Shown: one piece after another, positions 9,076 to 16,237 of the stretch
How the letters are laid out: every line of letters starts with the position of its first letter
How positions within the stretch are numbered: the first letter of the stretch is position 1
Assembly: GCA_903825445.1 (NCBI GenBank)
Contig: CAIKAS010000047.1
Location: forward strand, 1-49,120
From: an uncultured Acidobacteriia bacterium
GTDB lineage: Bacteria > Acidobacteriota > Terriglobia > Bryobacterales > Bryobacteraceae
Length of the DNA stretch: 49,120 bases
Reading direction: 5' to 3'
Made by a program: the position numbers and the translations under genes
The notes under the pieces: model-generated
Told to the model about the DNA's origin: nothing
Database searches by the model: none
The model's input: the letters and a program-made list of their open reading frames with translations, nothing else

Positions 9076-11474
9076 CAGCTCTTGCCCCGCAGAAGATGGC
9101 CCTGGACCTGTTCCTTTGTATTGCCATCCACCACGATCTTGTCCGTATTGGTGAAATACTCGACGCGTTCGCCTTTGGAATCGCCCATTTTCGAATCTTT
9201 CAGGTACGGCCGTCCGCCAGTCAAAATGATCTTGCCCTCTTCTGTATAGTATTCTCCGTGCTCGCTCGTGCCGATGCGCTGGCGTGCCGTCGCGGTCTGC
9301 ACAACCTCCACTTTGCCGTCGGCCAGCGCCTTATCGATGCGCGAATCTGGTGTCTTGCCGTCCACCGGTTTGCCATCGTTCATATAGGCCTGCAGGGTGG
9401 CGCACTTCACGGTAAGAACAGAGCGGATCAACGACACGTCGCCGGTATACACAGCCAGCCGGTTTGTATCGGTGTAAACGAGCTTTTGCGAGCGGACAAT
9501 GGTGACAGGTCCCGCGGTACCGGGCTTGCCATCGGGCGTGCTCTTAGCCGCGTCCTGGAGGAACGAGACGACGTGGCCGTCGGCGATCAGAGACTTTTCT
9601 TTGCGGTCGATATCTATCTTGTCCCCGGTGATGCGACTGGCTCCCTGCCACACTACGGCGTTCCCGATGTAGTGAATAATCTGCGAATGCAACGGGCCGC
9701 TGCTGGCGGAGACCACATGATCAGCCTTGCCCTGCATGGCTTCACCGGGATCAAGCATTCCGCCCTGATCGGCCGACTTCGCGGTGGCAGTGGCCGGCGT
9801 GCCGGGTTTCAAAGCATCGACTTTGGGAGCAGCCAGCTTTGGATCCGCTGGTTTCGGGACATCTGATTTCTGATCCGCCGGTTTCGGATCAGACAACCGC
9901 GTAGTTTCCACCTTGCCTCGCGCATCGAAGTCGCCCGTCGCCTGATCGATCTGGATGTGATTCGCCGCCGTGGAACCGCTGTCATCCGCGATACGCGCAT
10001 GTGCGTCCAGGTCCATCACATTCTTCACGTTGTCCATCACGGCCGTATCCGATTGCGCCTGCCGGACACCCTCTTTATAGCGGAAATTGCCGGTCTGCAA
10101 AATCTGCTTCACCTGCCCTTTTTCATCAAAGGTAGCGTCCAGAACCTTGCTACTCGTAACCACAATTTGAGTAGCAGGTTTCTTCTTCGCCGTGACCTCC
10201 GCCTGCGAGGGATGAGTTTCAGTAGAAGCCGTATCGGCGTGATAGGACTCGATTTCGTTCTTCGGCCCGTAGCGAACCAGCATACGGTCGGATTTCACCA
10301 GCCGGCGCGAACGGGCAGCCTGGTTGGGCGTAAACTCCATGGTTCCGGGACTAAGAGTCGTCACGCGATCCAGTTCCTTGCCATCCGGCCTCATCAGGAC
10401 GTCCACCGAATCCGCGCGGATCGTCTTCGTATCGGGCGTCAGGCCCTTAGGATCAGGCGTCGGCTTCGATTCCACCGTCGCGTTCCCCCGAGCCTGCGCC
10501 GAGGTGAGCACGCTGTCGCGGGTTCCCGCATTGAAGAACAGGTTCAGGTGCGCGCCTGTCATGCTGGTTTCCGATGTAGCACCGTGCGACACAAGGTGGG
10601 CGTTGCCCGTTGCCTCCATCTTTTCCATTTCGCCGTGCTCGTTGTAAATCGCGTGGACCAGATCGGCGGAGTATTCCAGATTCTTCCCCTGCTGCTTATC
10701 GGTGCCTCTGGCGGCTGGCGCGTCGATGTTATCCATCTTCCGGTTCTTGAGATGGACGGTGGTGGCGCCGGCCGTCAGCACCGTCTGATCCTTCGTCAAT
10801 TTCGCCCATGGCCCCAGCGTTACGGTCTGACCTGTCTCGCTGTAAATGAGTTCTTCGGTTTCCACCTTCATCGGCCTGCCCTTGGGAGTCTTGCTCTTCA
10901 GCTGCAGGACGACGCCGCGCTGCAGATGAATCTCATGTGTTTGCGGATCGTAGGACGCCCCGTCGCAAATTCCGCTGCCGTTTTCGAACGTGAACGTGAC
11001 GTGCTGGTCGGTAGAGGCTTTTCCCGAGTCGCTGTTGTAGTTGATGCCGGCTGCCTTGATGGACGTCAGAATGTGCGAGGGTTCGCCTGCGACCGGAACA
11101 TCGAGCGTGATTTCGGCCTCACCGGGGGCGTATAGCTTCTTATCTTCGTTGAAGAACTGCGCGTGGTCGCTGCGGACGCGATCGTAAAACTTGCCGTTCT
11201 TTTGATAGATGCGGAGTTCGATGCCTTCTAGTTGAGCGGTTTTCGTGTCGGCTGCCAGCGCGTATTGTTTGGCTGTCAGTTTGACCGCGGGATGGCCGTC
11301 GGCGCTTTGACCCCATTCCCACTCCTGGGCAATGGCCTTGTCGCCGAGGGACATCATGGGAGGCGTGGGACGTTGCTGGGCTTGTCCGGCTTCGCGTTCC
11401 AGGCGATATTTCTGGAACACTCCGGCGGCGATAACGGCAATTACGACCAGCAAAAGCCAGCGCAGAATTCGCAT
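9075..11474 (-). CDS. Large LptC-LptA/OstA-like LPS transport protein
   Basis: This 799-residue protein has an N-terminal membrane anchor (residues 4-21, [15 protein letters not shown]). The LptC-like region covers about 25-200 and includes [19 protein letters not shown]. OstA/LptA beta-jellyroll repeats then occupy about 205-540 and 590-790, where [32 protein letters not shown] and [15 protein letters not shown] are typical strand turns. A Pro/Lys/Asp-rich linker (about 530-575) contains repeated [15 protein letters not shown] units. Normal LptC is about 190 aa and LptA about 185 aa, so this is a fusion or extension that could form much of the periplasmic LPS bridge in one chain. It is followed directly by lptB. 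Domain limits are estimates. Confidence 0.83.
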   Translation of the reverse strand: MRILRWLLLVVIAVIAAGVFQKYRLEREAGQAQQRPTPPMMSLGDKAIAQEWEWGQSADGHPAVKLTAKQYALAADTKTAQLEGIELRIYQKNGKFYDRVRSDHAQFFNEDKKLYAPGEAEITLDVPVAGEPSHILTSIKAAGINYNSDSGKASTDQHVTFTFENGSGICDGASYDPQTHEIHLQRGVVLQLKSKTPKGRPMKVETEELIYSETGQTVTLGPWAKLTKDQTVLTAGATTVHLKNRKMDNIDAPAARGTDKQQGKNLEYSADLVHAIYNEHGEMEKMEATGNAHLVSHGATSETSMTGAHLNLFFNAGTRDSVLTSAQARGNATVESKPTPDPKGLTPDTKTIRADSVDVLMRPDGKELDRVTTLSPGTMEFTPNQAARSRRLVKSDRMLVRYGPKNEIESYHADTASTETHPSQAEVTAKKKPATQIVVTSSKVLDATFDEKGQVKQILQTGNFRYKEGVRQAQSDTAVMDNVKNVMDLDAHARIADDSGSTAANHIQIDQATGDFDARGKVETTRLSDPKPADQKSDVPKPADPKLAAPKVDALKPGTPATATAKSADQGGMLDPGEAMQGKADHVVSASSGPLHSQIIHYIGNAVVWQGASRITGDKIDIDRKEKSLIADGHVVSFLQDAAKSTPDGKPGTAGPVTIVRSQKLVYTDTNRLAVYTGDVSLIRSVLTVKCATLQAYMNDGKPVDGKTPDSRIDKALADGKVEVVQTATARQRIGTSEHGEYYTEEGKIILTGGRPYLKDSKMGDSKGERVEYFTNTDKIVVDGNTKEQVQGHLLRGKS

Positions 11475-11544
11475 GAATTAAATACCAGTTTAGCGCCGTC
11501 GGGGCGGCTGGGGAGCGCACGGACGACGGCAAGGTGTTGTGACG

Positions 11545-11573
11545 TATGGAAAAACCCGGATGGGTACTGTCAA
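11545..11573 (-). promoter_or_regulatory. Candidate sigma-70 promoter for the lpt operon
   Basis: On the minus strand TTGACA (complement of 11568-11573) is followed after 17 bases by TCCATA (complement of 11545-11550). Transcription would start near 11537, about 60 bases before the lptC/lptA-like ATG at 11474. The -35 is perfect and the -10 is weak. A related sequence with TTAACA, 17 bases and TCCACA lies at 12410-12438. Confidence 0.42.
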
Positions 11574-11752
11574 CCTCTGGCCCCGGGGAGGAAGTGATCG
11601 TTCCGGCACGCCTTTAATTGTTTCTGCAACTTACAAATATCAGGGTGCCAGCATGTTCGGGATCCAACCGTAGGCGAGTCAGTGTGGACGTTAGCGGCCA
11701 TGTCATTAGCCTGGCAGTCGAATCAGTCATAACGTAATCTTAGGACTTAGTC

Positions 11753-12024
11753 ATGATCTGCAATGCCGAAGATCTCTCTCCTGACCAGATGGCCCCTGTC
11801 GAACATCTCTTGGGACGCCGCGTGCACGCGGGAGAAGCGATCAGCGTCCGTACTTTCGAGCCGGTCAGCGTTTCGCATGAGCGGAGACTGGAAATCGCAG
11901 AGGAATTGAGGAAGTATTATGCCGAGGTAGACGCCAGCCGCAGCCCGTCTCGGAAGAAGAAGCCGACGCGATTATCACTGAGGCGATGCGAAGCGTTCGG
12001 CCCGGCTATCGTCCCCATCGGTGA
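11753..12024 (+). pseudogene. Antitoxin gene of a PIN-type toxin-antitoxin module, frameshifted
   Basis: The open frame from ATG 11753 reads MICNAEDLSPDQMAPVEHLL and continues through ERRLEIAEELRKYYAEVDAS. It is then lost near 11945-11948. In the frame entered by restoring one base there, the natural tail VSEEEADAIITEAMRSVRP is followed by GYRPHR and a stop at 12022-12024. That stop overlaps the GTG of the PIN toxin remnant (GTGA), the usual antitoxin-toxin coupling. The lesion fits loss of one C from a CCCC run. Without repair the frame runs to 12037 with an unrelated basic tail. I recognise the type (small antitoxin encoded upstream of a PIN toxin), not a named family. A perfect GACT-T-AGTC palindrome (11744-11752) touches the ATG and could be an operator. 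Confidence 0.6.
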
Positions 12025-12164
12025 GAATTCTCCTTGACACCGCCATTCTCGTTCGGGGACATACCAGTTCCAAAGGTGTGGCCCGCAATCTCCTGATCGA
12101 CATCGTCGAGTCGGACCATATTCTGCTCTTGTCGAACGAGATGCTTTTCGAGTTGGCGACCGTG
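12021..12164 (+). pseudogene. PIN-domain toxin, 5' fragment only
   Basis: The GTG at 12021 starts a PIN-domain N-terminus, MRILLDTAILVRGHTSSKGV, followed by ARNLLIDIVES and LLSNEMLFELATV. PIN toxins are Mg-dependent RNases, and the first acidic residue (Asp6) is present. The usual LDTN is LDTA here. Homology stops after about 48 codons at ELATV. The frame stays open to 12719 but its translation then has no PIN features such as the second acidic cluster, so the toxin is truncated and almost certainly inactive. A full PIN toxin of this type is about 130-150 aa. Position and overlap with the preceding antitoxin support the call. Confidence 0.62.
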
Positions 12165-12468
12165 CCGCTTACCGAATACGACAGTGCGACGCGATTCCGG
12201 GCTGTGGCGGCTCGCGGATCCAAGGAAGTCGGTCTGACTCTTCTCGCTAAGCTCGACGGGCCTTTCAAAGGAACTGAGTTTCCCGGATTTGATTTGCGGC
12301 AATCAGCGCCGCGTCGCCGATTCTGTAATGCACCGGTGACTTCAGCTGCATTGTCCGTAGCAGCGCGCAGACTTCGCATGAAACCTGCGCGCTGCAATGT
12401 GGTGAGGCGTGTGGAAAAATCGGCCCGCGTGCTGTTAACCTTTGCCCCCGACCCGCGTTTCCAGAGAT
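12165..12468. other. Gene-free junction between PIN remnant and TIGR03435 gene
   Basis: The 304 bases contain no coding region I can support. They hold a strong 11-bp perfect inverted repeat (12360-12370 / 12385-12395) and, at 12404-12449, a sequence resembling 11541-11586 near the lptCA promoter. This stretch is probably where sequence that once followed the PIN toxin was lost or replaced. Confidence 0.5.
12360..12395. repeat. Perfect 11-bp inverted repeat (hairpin)
   Basis: GCAGCGCGCAG at 12360-12370 pairs with CTGCGCGCTGC at 12385-12395 across a 14-base loop. The arms are very GC-rich, so the RNA or single-stranded DNA hairpin would be stable. No T-run follows on either side, so it is not a standard intrinsic terminator. 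It lies about 75 bp before the TIGR03435 start. Confidence 0.7.
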
Positions 12469-13290
12469 ATGGCTTTAATGGCTTTCCTGATGCGCACAGT
12501 TCGTGTTTTGCTCTCGGGCGGCTTGCTGGTGGCAACTGCGCACGTCCAGACAGTGTACGGCCAGACAGCCCCCGGCGCCATCGATTCGCGGCCCACTTTC
12601 GATGTCGCATCGGTCAAGGCGAACAATTCCGGGACGGGCGTGGATCGGATCAAAAACAGCGGCGGCCTCCTGTTGATCGAAAATGTGTCGCTCAAACGGC
12701 TGATTTGCATGGCGTTTGACGTGTCTGAATCCCAGGATTACCTGCTTTCGGGACCGGACTGGATGAATTCGGAGAACCTCGACATCCAGGCGAGATTTCC
12801 GCCCGACACCCCAAATTCGAAGTTCCTCCTGATGTTCCAACGACTACTGGAGGAACGCTTCAAAATGGTCTCGCATCGCGAGCCAAGGCAATTTTCGGTG
12901 ATTGCGCTGGTGCGCGGCAACGGCAAAAAAGGAGCGCCGGGGATTCATCCCGCTGCGGCACCGGGTGGCGCCTATAGGTTCAAGGCGGTGGGTGGGCATG
13001 CGACGGGATTCTCTATTTCGATGGCGATGCTGGCAGGGCGGTTGTCGCGCCCGGATTTTGGTCTGGATCATCCGGTCCTCGACTTGACGGGTCTGGAGGG
13101 AACCTTTGACGTGACGCTTGATTGGAAACCGGAACACGTTCAGGAAGGTGCACAGGCGCCGGAAGGCGAGTCGGACGCATCGATTTTCGTGGCTATCGAG
13201 GAGCAGCTTGGGCTGAGACTGGAGCCGCGCAAGATGTGGCTGGAAGTGCTGGTTATCGATCAGATGAATAATGTGCCGGTCGAGAATTAA
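12469..13290 (+). CDS. TIGR03435-family exported protein (acidobacterial paralogous family)
   Basis: This ~274-residue protein matches the Solibacter-type TIGR03435 family: a signal segment (VLLSGGLLVATAHV), then FDVASVKANNSGTG, ENVSLKRLICMAFDVSESQDYLLSGPDW, LDIQARFPP, LLMFQRLLEERFKMVSHRE and the C-terminal VLDLTGLEGTFDVTLDW with LEPRKMWLEVLVIDQMNNVPVEN. No molecular function has been established to my knowledge; genomes of this lineage carry many copies. The start chosen is ATG 12469 because it puts a positive N-terminus before the signal helix. An in-frame TTG at 12442 would add nine residues. Its stop interlocks with the TAA of the minus-strand higA remnant (13287-13290). Confidence 0.88.
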   Translation: MALMAFLMRTVRVLLSGGLLVATAHVQTVYGQTAPGAIDSRPTFDVASVKANNSGTGVDRIKNSGGLLLIENVSLKRLICMAFDVSESQDYLLSGPDWMNSENLDIQARFPPDTPNSKFLLMFQRLLEERFKMVSHREPRQFSVIALVRGNGKKGAPGIHPAAAPGGAYRFKAVGGHATGFSISMAMLAGRLSRPDFGLDHPVLDLTGLEGTFDVTLDWKPEHVQEGAQAPEGESDASIFVAIEEQLGLRLEPRKMWLEVLVIDQMNNVPVEN

Positions 13291-13576
13291 CGGCACGCCA
13301 GTTCCAGCCGTTTCAGCTCCAGCCGGTCGCGGCGCACTTGGGCAAGGTCGTACTGTGCCTGTTGCACGAGCCAGCCTTCTTCAGGCCGCCGAAAACCTTG
13401 GACAGCCTGACGGCCATCTCGGGGGATATGCCGCGGCGCTTCGCGTTGACGAGTTCCGAAAGCGTGTTGCGCGTCACGCCAAGGGCGGCGGCGGCGTCCG
13501 TGATACTCAAGCCTAAAGGCTCGATGCACTGACGATAAACGACGCCTCCGGGATGCGGTGGATTCTTCATGGTCAT
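13287..13576 (-). pseudogene. higA: HigA-type antitoxin, frameshifted
   Basis: From ATG (complement of 13574-13576) the frame reads [33 protein letters not shown] and [25 protein letters not shown], a canonical HigA helix-turn-helix antitoxin. Near 13384 the frame breaks. The family's ending, [20 protein letters not shown] followed by [11 protein letters not shown], continues in the neighbouring frame to a TAA at 13287. Adding one C to GGCGGCC repairs it. A good ribosome site (AAGGAA) precedes the ATG. It follows the higB fragment in toxin-antitoxin order. Unrepaired translation would keep the DNA-binding part but replace the C-terminal helix. A sequencing error in the C-run is an alternative. 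Confidence 0.75.
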
Positions 13577-13589
13577 AGCCTGGTTCCTT

Positions 13590-13730
13590 TCAGTGGTAAT
13601 CGACATAATCTACATCCGTAGCGCCATCATCAAAACGGAAAATCAACCGCCAGTTTGCACGCACGGTCACGGCCCAAAAGCCTTTCATCTGGCCTTTAAG
13701 CGGTTGCAGCCGGAAGCCCGGTAAGTCCAT
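13590..13730 (-). pseudogene. higB: HigB/RelE-type toxin, 3' half only
   Basis: The frame ending at the TGA complementary to 13590-13592 encodes MDLPGFRLQPLKGQMKGFWA, then VTVRANWRLIFRF, and ends DVDYVDYH. This is the C-terminal half of a HigB ribosome-dependent mRNA endonuclease (about 92 aa when complete). The N-terminal half is absent: upstream of residue M the sequence switches to an unrelated antitoxin fragment on the other strand. It sits 13 bases before higA in the normal higB-higA order. The half protein is unlikely to be toxic. Confidence 0.75.
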
Positions 13731-13904
13731 GCGGGCAAAATATCCCAGACGGAGCGCCGGACTGACATGTACGTGAGTACTCTGGCGGAGTTCATAAAGG
13801 CCCTCGGTGGAGAGCTTGAGATCCGCGCGAATTTTCCCGAGGGGCCAGTTCGGATCTCTAACTTTCGCGACAGGTCCATACCGGACCGTACCGAGAATTC
13901 ATGA
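13728..13904 (+). pseudogene. XRE-family antitoxin, 3' fragment
   Basis: On the plus strand the frame ending at TGA 13902-13904 reads ISQTERRTDMYVSTLAEFIK, then ALGGELEIRANFPEGPVRIS. This is the C-terminal signature of XRE antitoxins that pair with RelE-type toxins (normally SK-E-RRTDMYVSTLR..IEAMGGEL..ARFP). The helix-turn-helix start is missing. The fragment begins exactly where the oppositely oriented higB fragment ends (13731-13740), so two different toxin-antitoxin loci have been joined by deletion or recombination. Only the last 55 or so codons survive. Confidence 0.66.
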
Positions 13905-13934
13905 GACTCGTGAAGAAGGAGAGAGATGAAGGAG

Positions 13935-14012
13935 TGGGGCGGCTGACGGGGTTCGAACCCGTGACTTCCAGAATCACAATCTGGCGCTACTACCAGCTGA
14001 GCTACAGCCGCC
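13935..14012 (-). tRNA. tRNA-His (anticodon GTG)
   Basis: The minus strand folds as a full cloverleaf. The anticodon stem CCAGA/TCTGG encloses TTGTGAT (anticodon GTG, complement of 13975-13977). The T-loop arm is GGGTTCGAACCC-like and the D-arm starts TAGCTC. The acceptor has the tRNA-His hallmark G-1 paired with C73, and CCA is encoded (complement of 13935-13937). The tRNA adjoins the toxin-antitoxin remnants, a common insertion neighbourhood, but no duplicated tRNA 3' end was seen. Confidence 0.96.
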
Positions 14013-14082
14013 GCAGCTAATGCAATTGTAGCATCGGCGCGTTGAGGCTCACGGTCGCATATGAACAGCCGAGAACCCCCTC

Positions 14083-14107
14083 AAAAACCAAGCGTATGAC
14101 AGCGCTT
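14083..14107 (-). terminator. Candidate intrinsic terminator after the FecR/DUF6600 gene
   Basis: On the minus strand AAGCG, an 8-base loop and CGCTT are followed by GG and five T. The stem is only 5 bp and overlaps the TAA stop (14106-14108), so this is a weak call. Confidence 0.35.
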
Positions 14108-16184
14108 AGCGGTGGCCACCGTGCGAAGGCGCGCTATGGCCTCCGCCACCAGCAGGAGCGCTTCTGGGCGCCGGAGCACTGCGCGGGGCCGATGCCCCGC
14201 CACCGTAATTGCCTTGCGCCGGAGTTGGCGCGGGCCGGCTTTGTGGGGCGCTGTTTCCGTAAGACTGAGGAGCGGACGTTTCAGGACGCGGACGCACAAT
14301 CGACGGTGAAACCTGGTAAGGCCGCACCTGTGGTGACTGGCTACCTGCGCCGCCGGGCGTGCCGCCGTAACGGTTATAGCTGGGTCCCGGAGTGTTGCCG
14401 CGTGCCGCAGAGCGAGACGCCCCTTCGCTGGAATTTCCCGGATTCGCCGCATTCGCGCCTTCGAACCTCTGCCAACCCGGCGCGGAGGAGGCAGAACCTG
14501 GCGCGCGTCCGGCAGTCTGACCAGCGCGTGGCGACGATGAAACCGAAGCACGAGTCGCAGCCGAGGCACTTGCTTGTCCATTTACTGCGGAACGAACTGC
14601 CGCCTGCTGTTGTGCAAAAGGAGTCCTTGCTGCGCTTGCAGTGGAGCTTCCGAAGAAACGCTGGCTGGCGGCCCCGGAAGCAGTCTGTCGCGTGGGCGCC
14701 GTCGTCGTTTTATTACTGAAGCGGAGGTTCGAACTCGTCGGCGTTACGGGAACTGCTCCATGCACCAGAGATGCCTGCTGCAGAGTAGTGCGGTCCACAG
14801 CCACCGTATTGCGGAAGCTGCCACGCTGGAAATCCGCTGCCGTTACCGCCGTCACACCATTCGCCACGCCAGCGTTGCGATATGCGCCGATCACGCTCGA
14901 GTTACGGATCACGTTCATGCCAACAAATCCACGCGCCCCGAAGCCACCTCGTCCATACCAGGGATGAAAGACTTCAAACGGAGCCAACGGAACCCAGCCA
15001 ATATTGCCGAAGCCGAAACCTACGCCGATTCCAATGCCACCGCCCCAGCCGAAGAACCCGACCATCGCCGGCCGCCACCAGACACGGCCCACGCGCGGAC
15101 CGGGGAACCACGCCCAGCCAAGGCCGGGCCGCATATACCAGGAACCATAGTGGAAAGGCGCCCAGCCCCAAGGCGCGTAATCTACCCAGGTCCAGCCATA
15201 ATAGTCTTCCCACACCCACTGGCCATTCTGATAAGGCGCCCAGGACGACGCCTCCGTAGGCGCCCAGACCCAACCGTAAGCCGGATCATAGGCCCAGTGT
15301 CCATAGGCATCCAGATCTTCCACGCCGGAAACACCCTGCGGGACATAGCGCGGAGCCTGCGCGCGCGCCAGGTAGCTGTCACGCTGATCGCTCCAGCCGT
15401 CCCATTCGTCGCGCGGTGCCGCGGCCACCACCTGAAACTCAGGGTCGGCCGCGGTGCCCCGTATATCCATCGTCGAATTCTCCGTGACTTTTTCGGAGCC
15501 TTTTTGCGTGGAAACGGTCGCTTCACCATGGCGTACCGTGACATGAGACGAACCGTCGGGGGAAACCTCCACTCGCACTAAGGATTGACGCCCTGGCTGC
15601 ACGGATACGAGTGGCGTGCTGATATCGGCCTGCGCCTGCGAATCGCGCAGCACGCGCCACGTCACCAAACCATGAGCAACCTGAACCTGATAGTGGCCAT
15701 TTTCGAGATCGGCCAAACGGAGTTCAGTATCGCCGCCGATGCGGAGGAAATGGGCGGTATCGATCTGAATTTCGGCGCGGCTGCCAGCGGCTACTGAAAT
15801 CTCATCGCCGGACATCAGGGGCGCGTTGACGGCGGCGGCCACCCAATCGGGAGAATCGCCACGCCGGATAGAGGCGTCACCGTTCAGAATGCCAAGACGG
15901 GCAACGGCGCGACCGGGTTCGTCGACTGGATCGCCCTGACCGGGAACCTGCGGCTGGTTTGCCTGCGGGGTTTGGTTTGCTTGCGGAGGAACTGCCTGAG
16001 GGGGAGCGCCCGCCGCACCTGAACGAGGCGGCGGATACGGGGCACCGGGGTACGTCTGCGCGACGGCTAAAGCCGAGATTGACAGGAAGGCAAAAACCGT
16101 CAGCACGGGGGCGAATCCGTCATTCCATCGGTGCAGTCTCATAGAAGTAACCATCCGGCCCCTGTAGGGCAATCGGGACACCAA
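14106..16184 (-). CDS. Exported FecR-domain protein with Trp/Tyr/Gly-rich DUF6600-like region
   Basis: The 692-residue protein has a signal segment (VLTVFAFLSISALAVAQ) and a Pro/Gln-rich linker. A FecR-like domain covers about residues 95-270 (RLGILNGDASIRRGDSPDWV; LMSGDEISVAAGSRAEIQI; VTVRHGEATVSTQKG). A DUF6600-like aromatic region follows at about 280-440, with repeated W-Y-G-W units (GHWAYDPAYGWVWAP, QWVWEDYYGWTWVDYAPWGWAP). Then come a glycine-rich stretch and a ~250-residue low-complexity tail of Ser/Ala/Pro/Gly. FecR domains occur in signal relay at the membrane and in envelope proteins. The aromatic repeats suggest a surface or wall-associated structural role, as inference. The best start may be M11 or M15, just before MRLHRWN. 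Confidence 0.82.
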   Translation of the reverse strand: MVSRLPYRGRMVTSMRLHRWNDGFAPVLTVFAFLSISALAVAQTYPGAPYPPPRSGAAGAPPQAVPPQANQTPQANQPQVPGQGDPVDEPGRAVARLGILNGDASIRRGDSPDWVAAAVNAPLMSGDEISVAAGSRAEIQIDTAHFLRIGGDTELRLADLENGHYQVQVAHGLVTWRVLRDSQAQADISTPLVSVQPGRQSLVRVEVSPDGSSHVTVRHGEATVSTQKGSEKVTENSTMDIRGTAADPEFQVVAAAPRDEWDGWSDQRDSYLARAQAPRYVPQGVSGVEDLDAYGHWAYDPAYGWVWAPTEASSWAPYQNGQWVWEDYYGWTWVDYAPWGWAPFHYGSWYMRPGLGWAWFPGPRVGRVWWRPAMVGFFGWGGGIGIGVGFGFGNIGWVPLAPFEVFHPWYGRGGFGARGFVGMNVIRNSSVIGAYRNAGVANGVTAVTAADFQRGSFRNTVAVDRTTLQQASLVHGAVPVTPTSSNLRFSNKTTTAPTRQTASGAASQRFFGSSTASAARTPFAQQQAAVRSAVNGQASASAATRASVSSSPRAGQTAGRAPGSASSAPGWQRFEGANAANPGNSSEGASRSAARGNTPGPSYNRYGGTPGGAGSQSPQVRPYQVSPSIVRPRPETSAPQSYGNSAPQSRPAPTPAQGNYGGGASAPRSAPAPRSAPAGGGGHSAPSHGGHR

Positions 16185-16237
16185 AGCGGATCTCTTTCAT
16201 TTTGCAACACTTCTCGCTATGATTGCATCATCGCTCC

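Noticed and set aside
9957..11135. 392-codon plus-strand open frame
   Set aside because: Antisense to the LptC/LptA-like gene and without domains.
11541..12449. Insertion sequence between two repeat copies
   Set aside because: No transposase, terminal inverted repeats or target duplication; the repeats are only about 72 percent identical.
12021..12719. Intact 232-residue PIN toxin
   Set aside because: PIN similarity ends after about 48 codons. The rest runs through the repeat copy and into the TIGR03435 gene in another frame.
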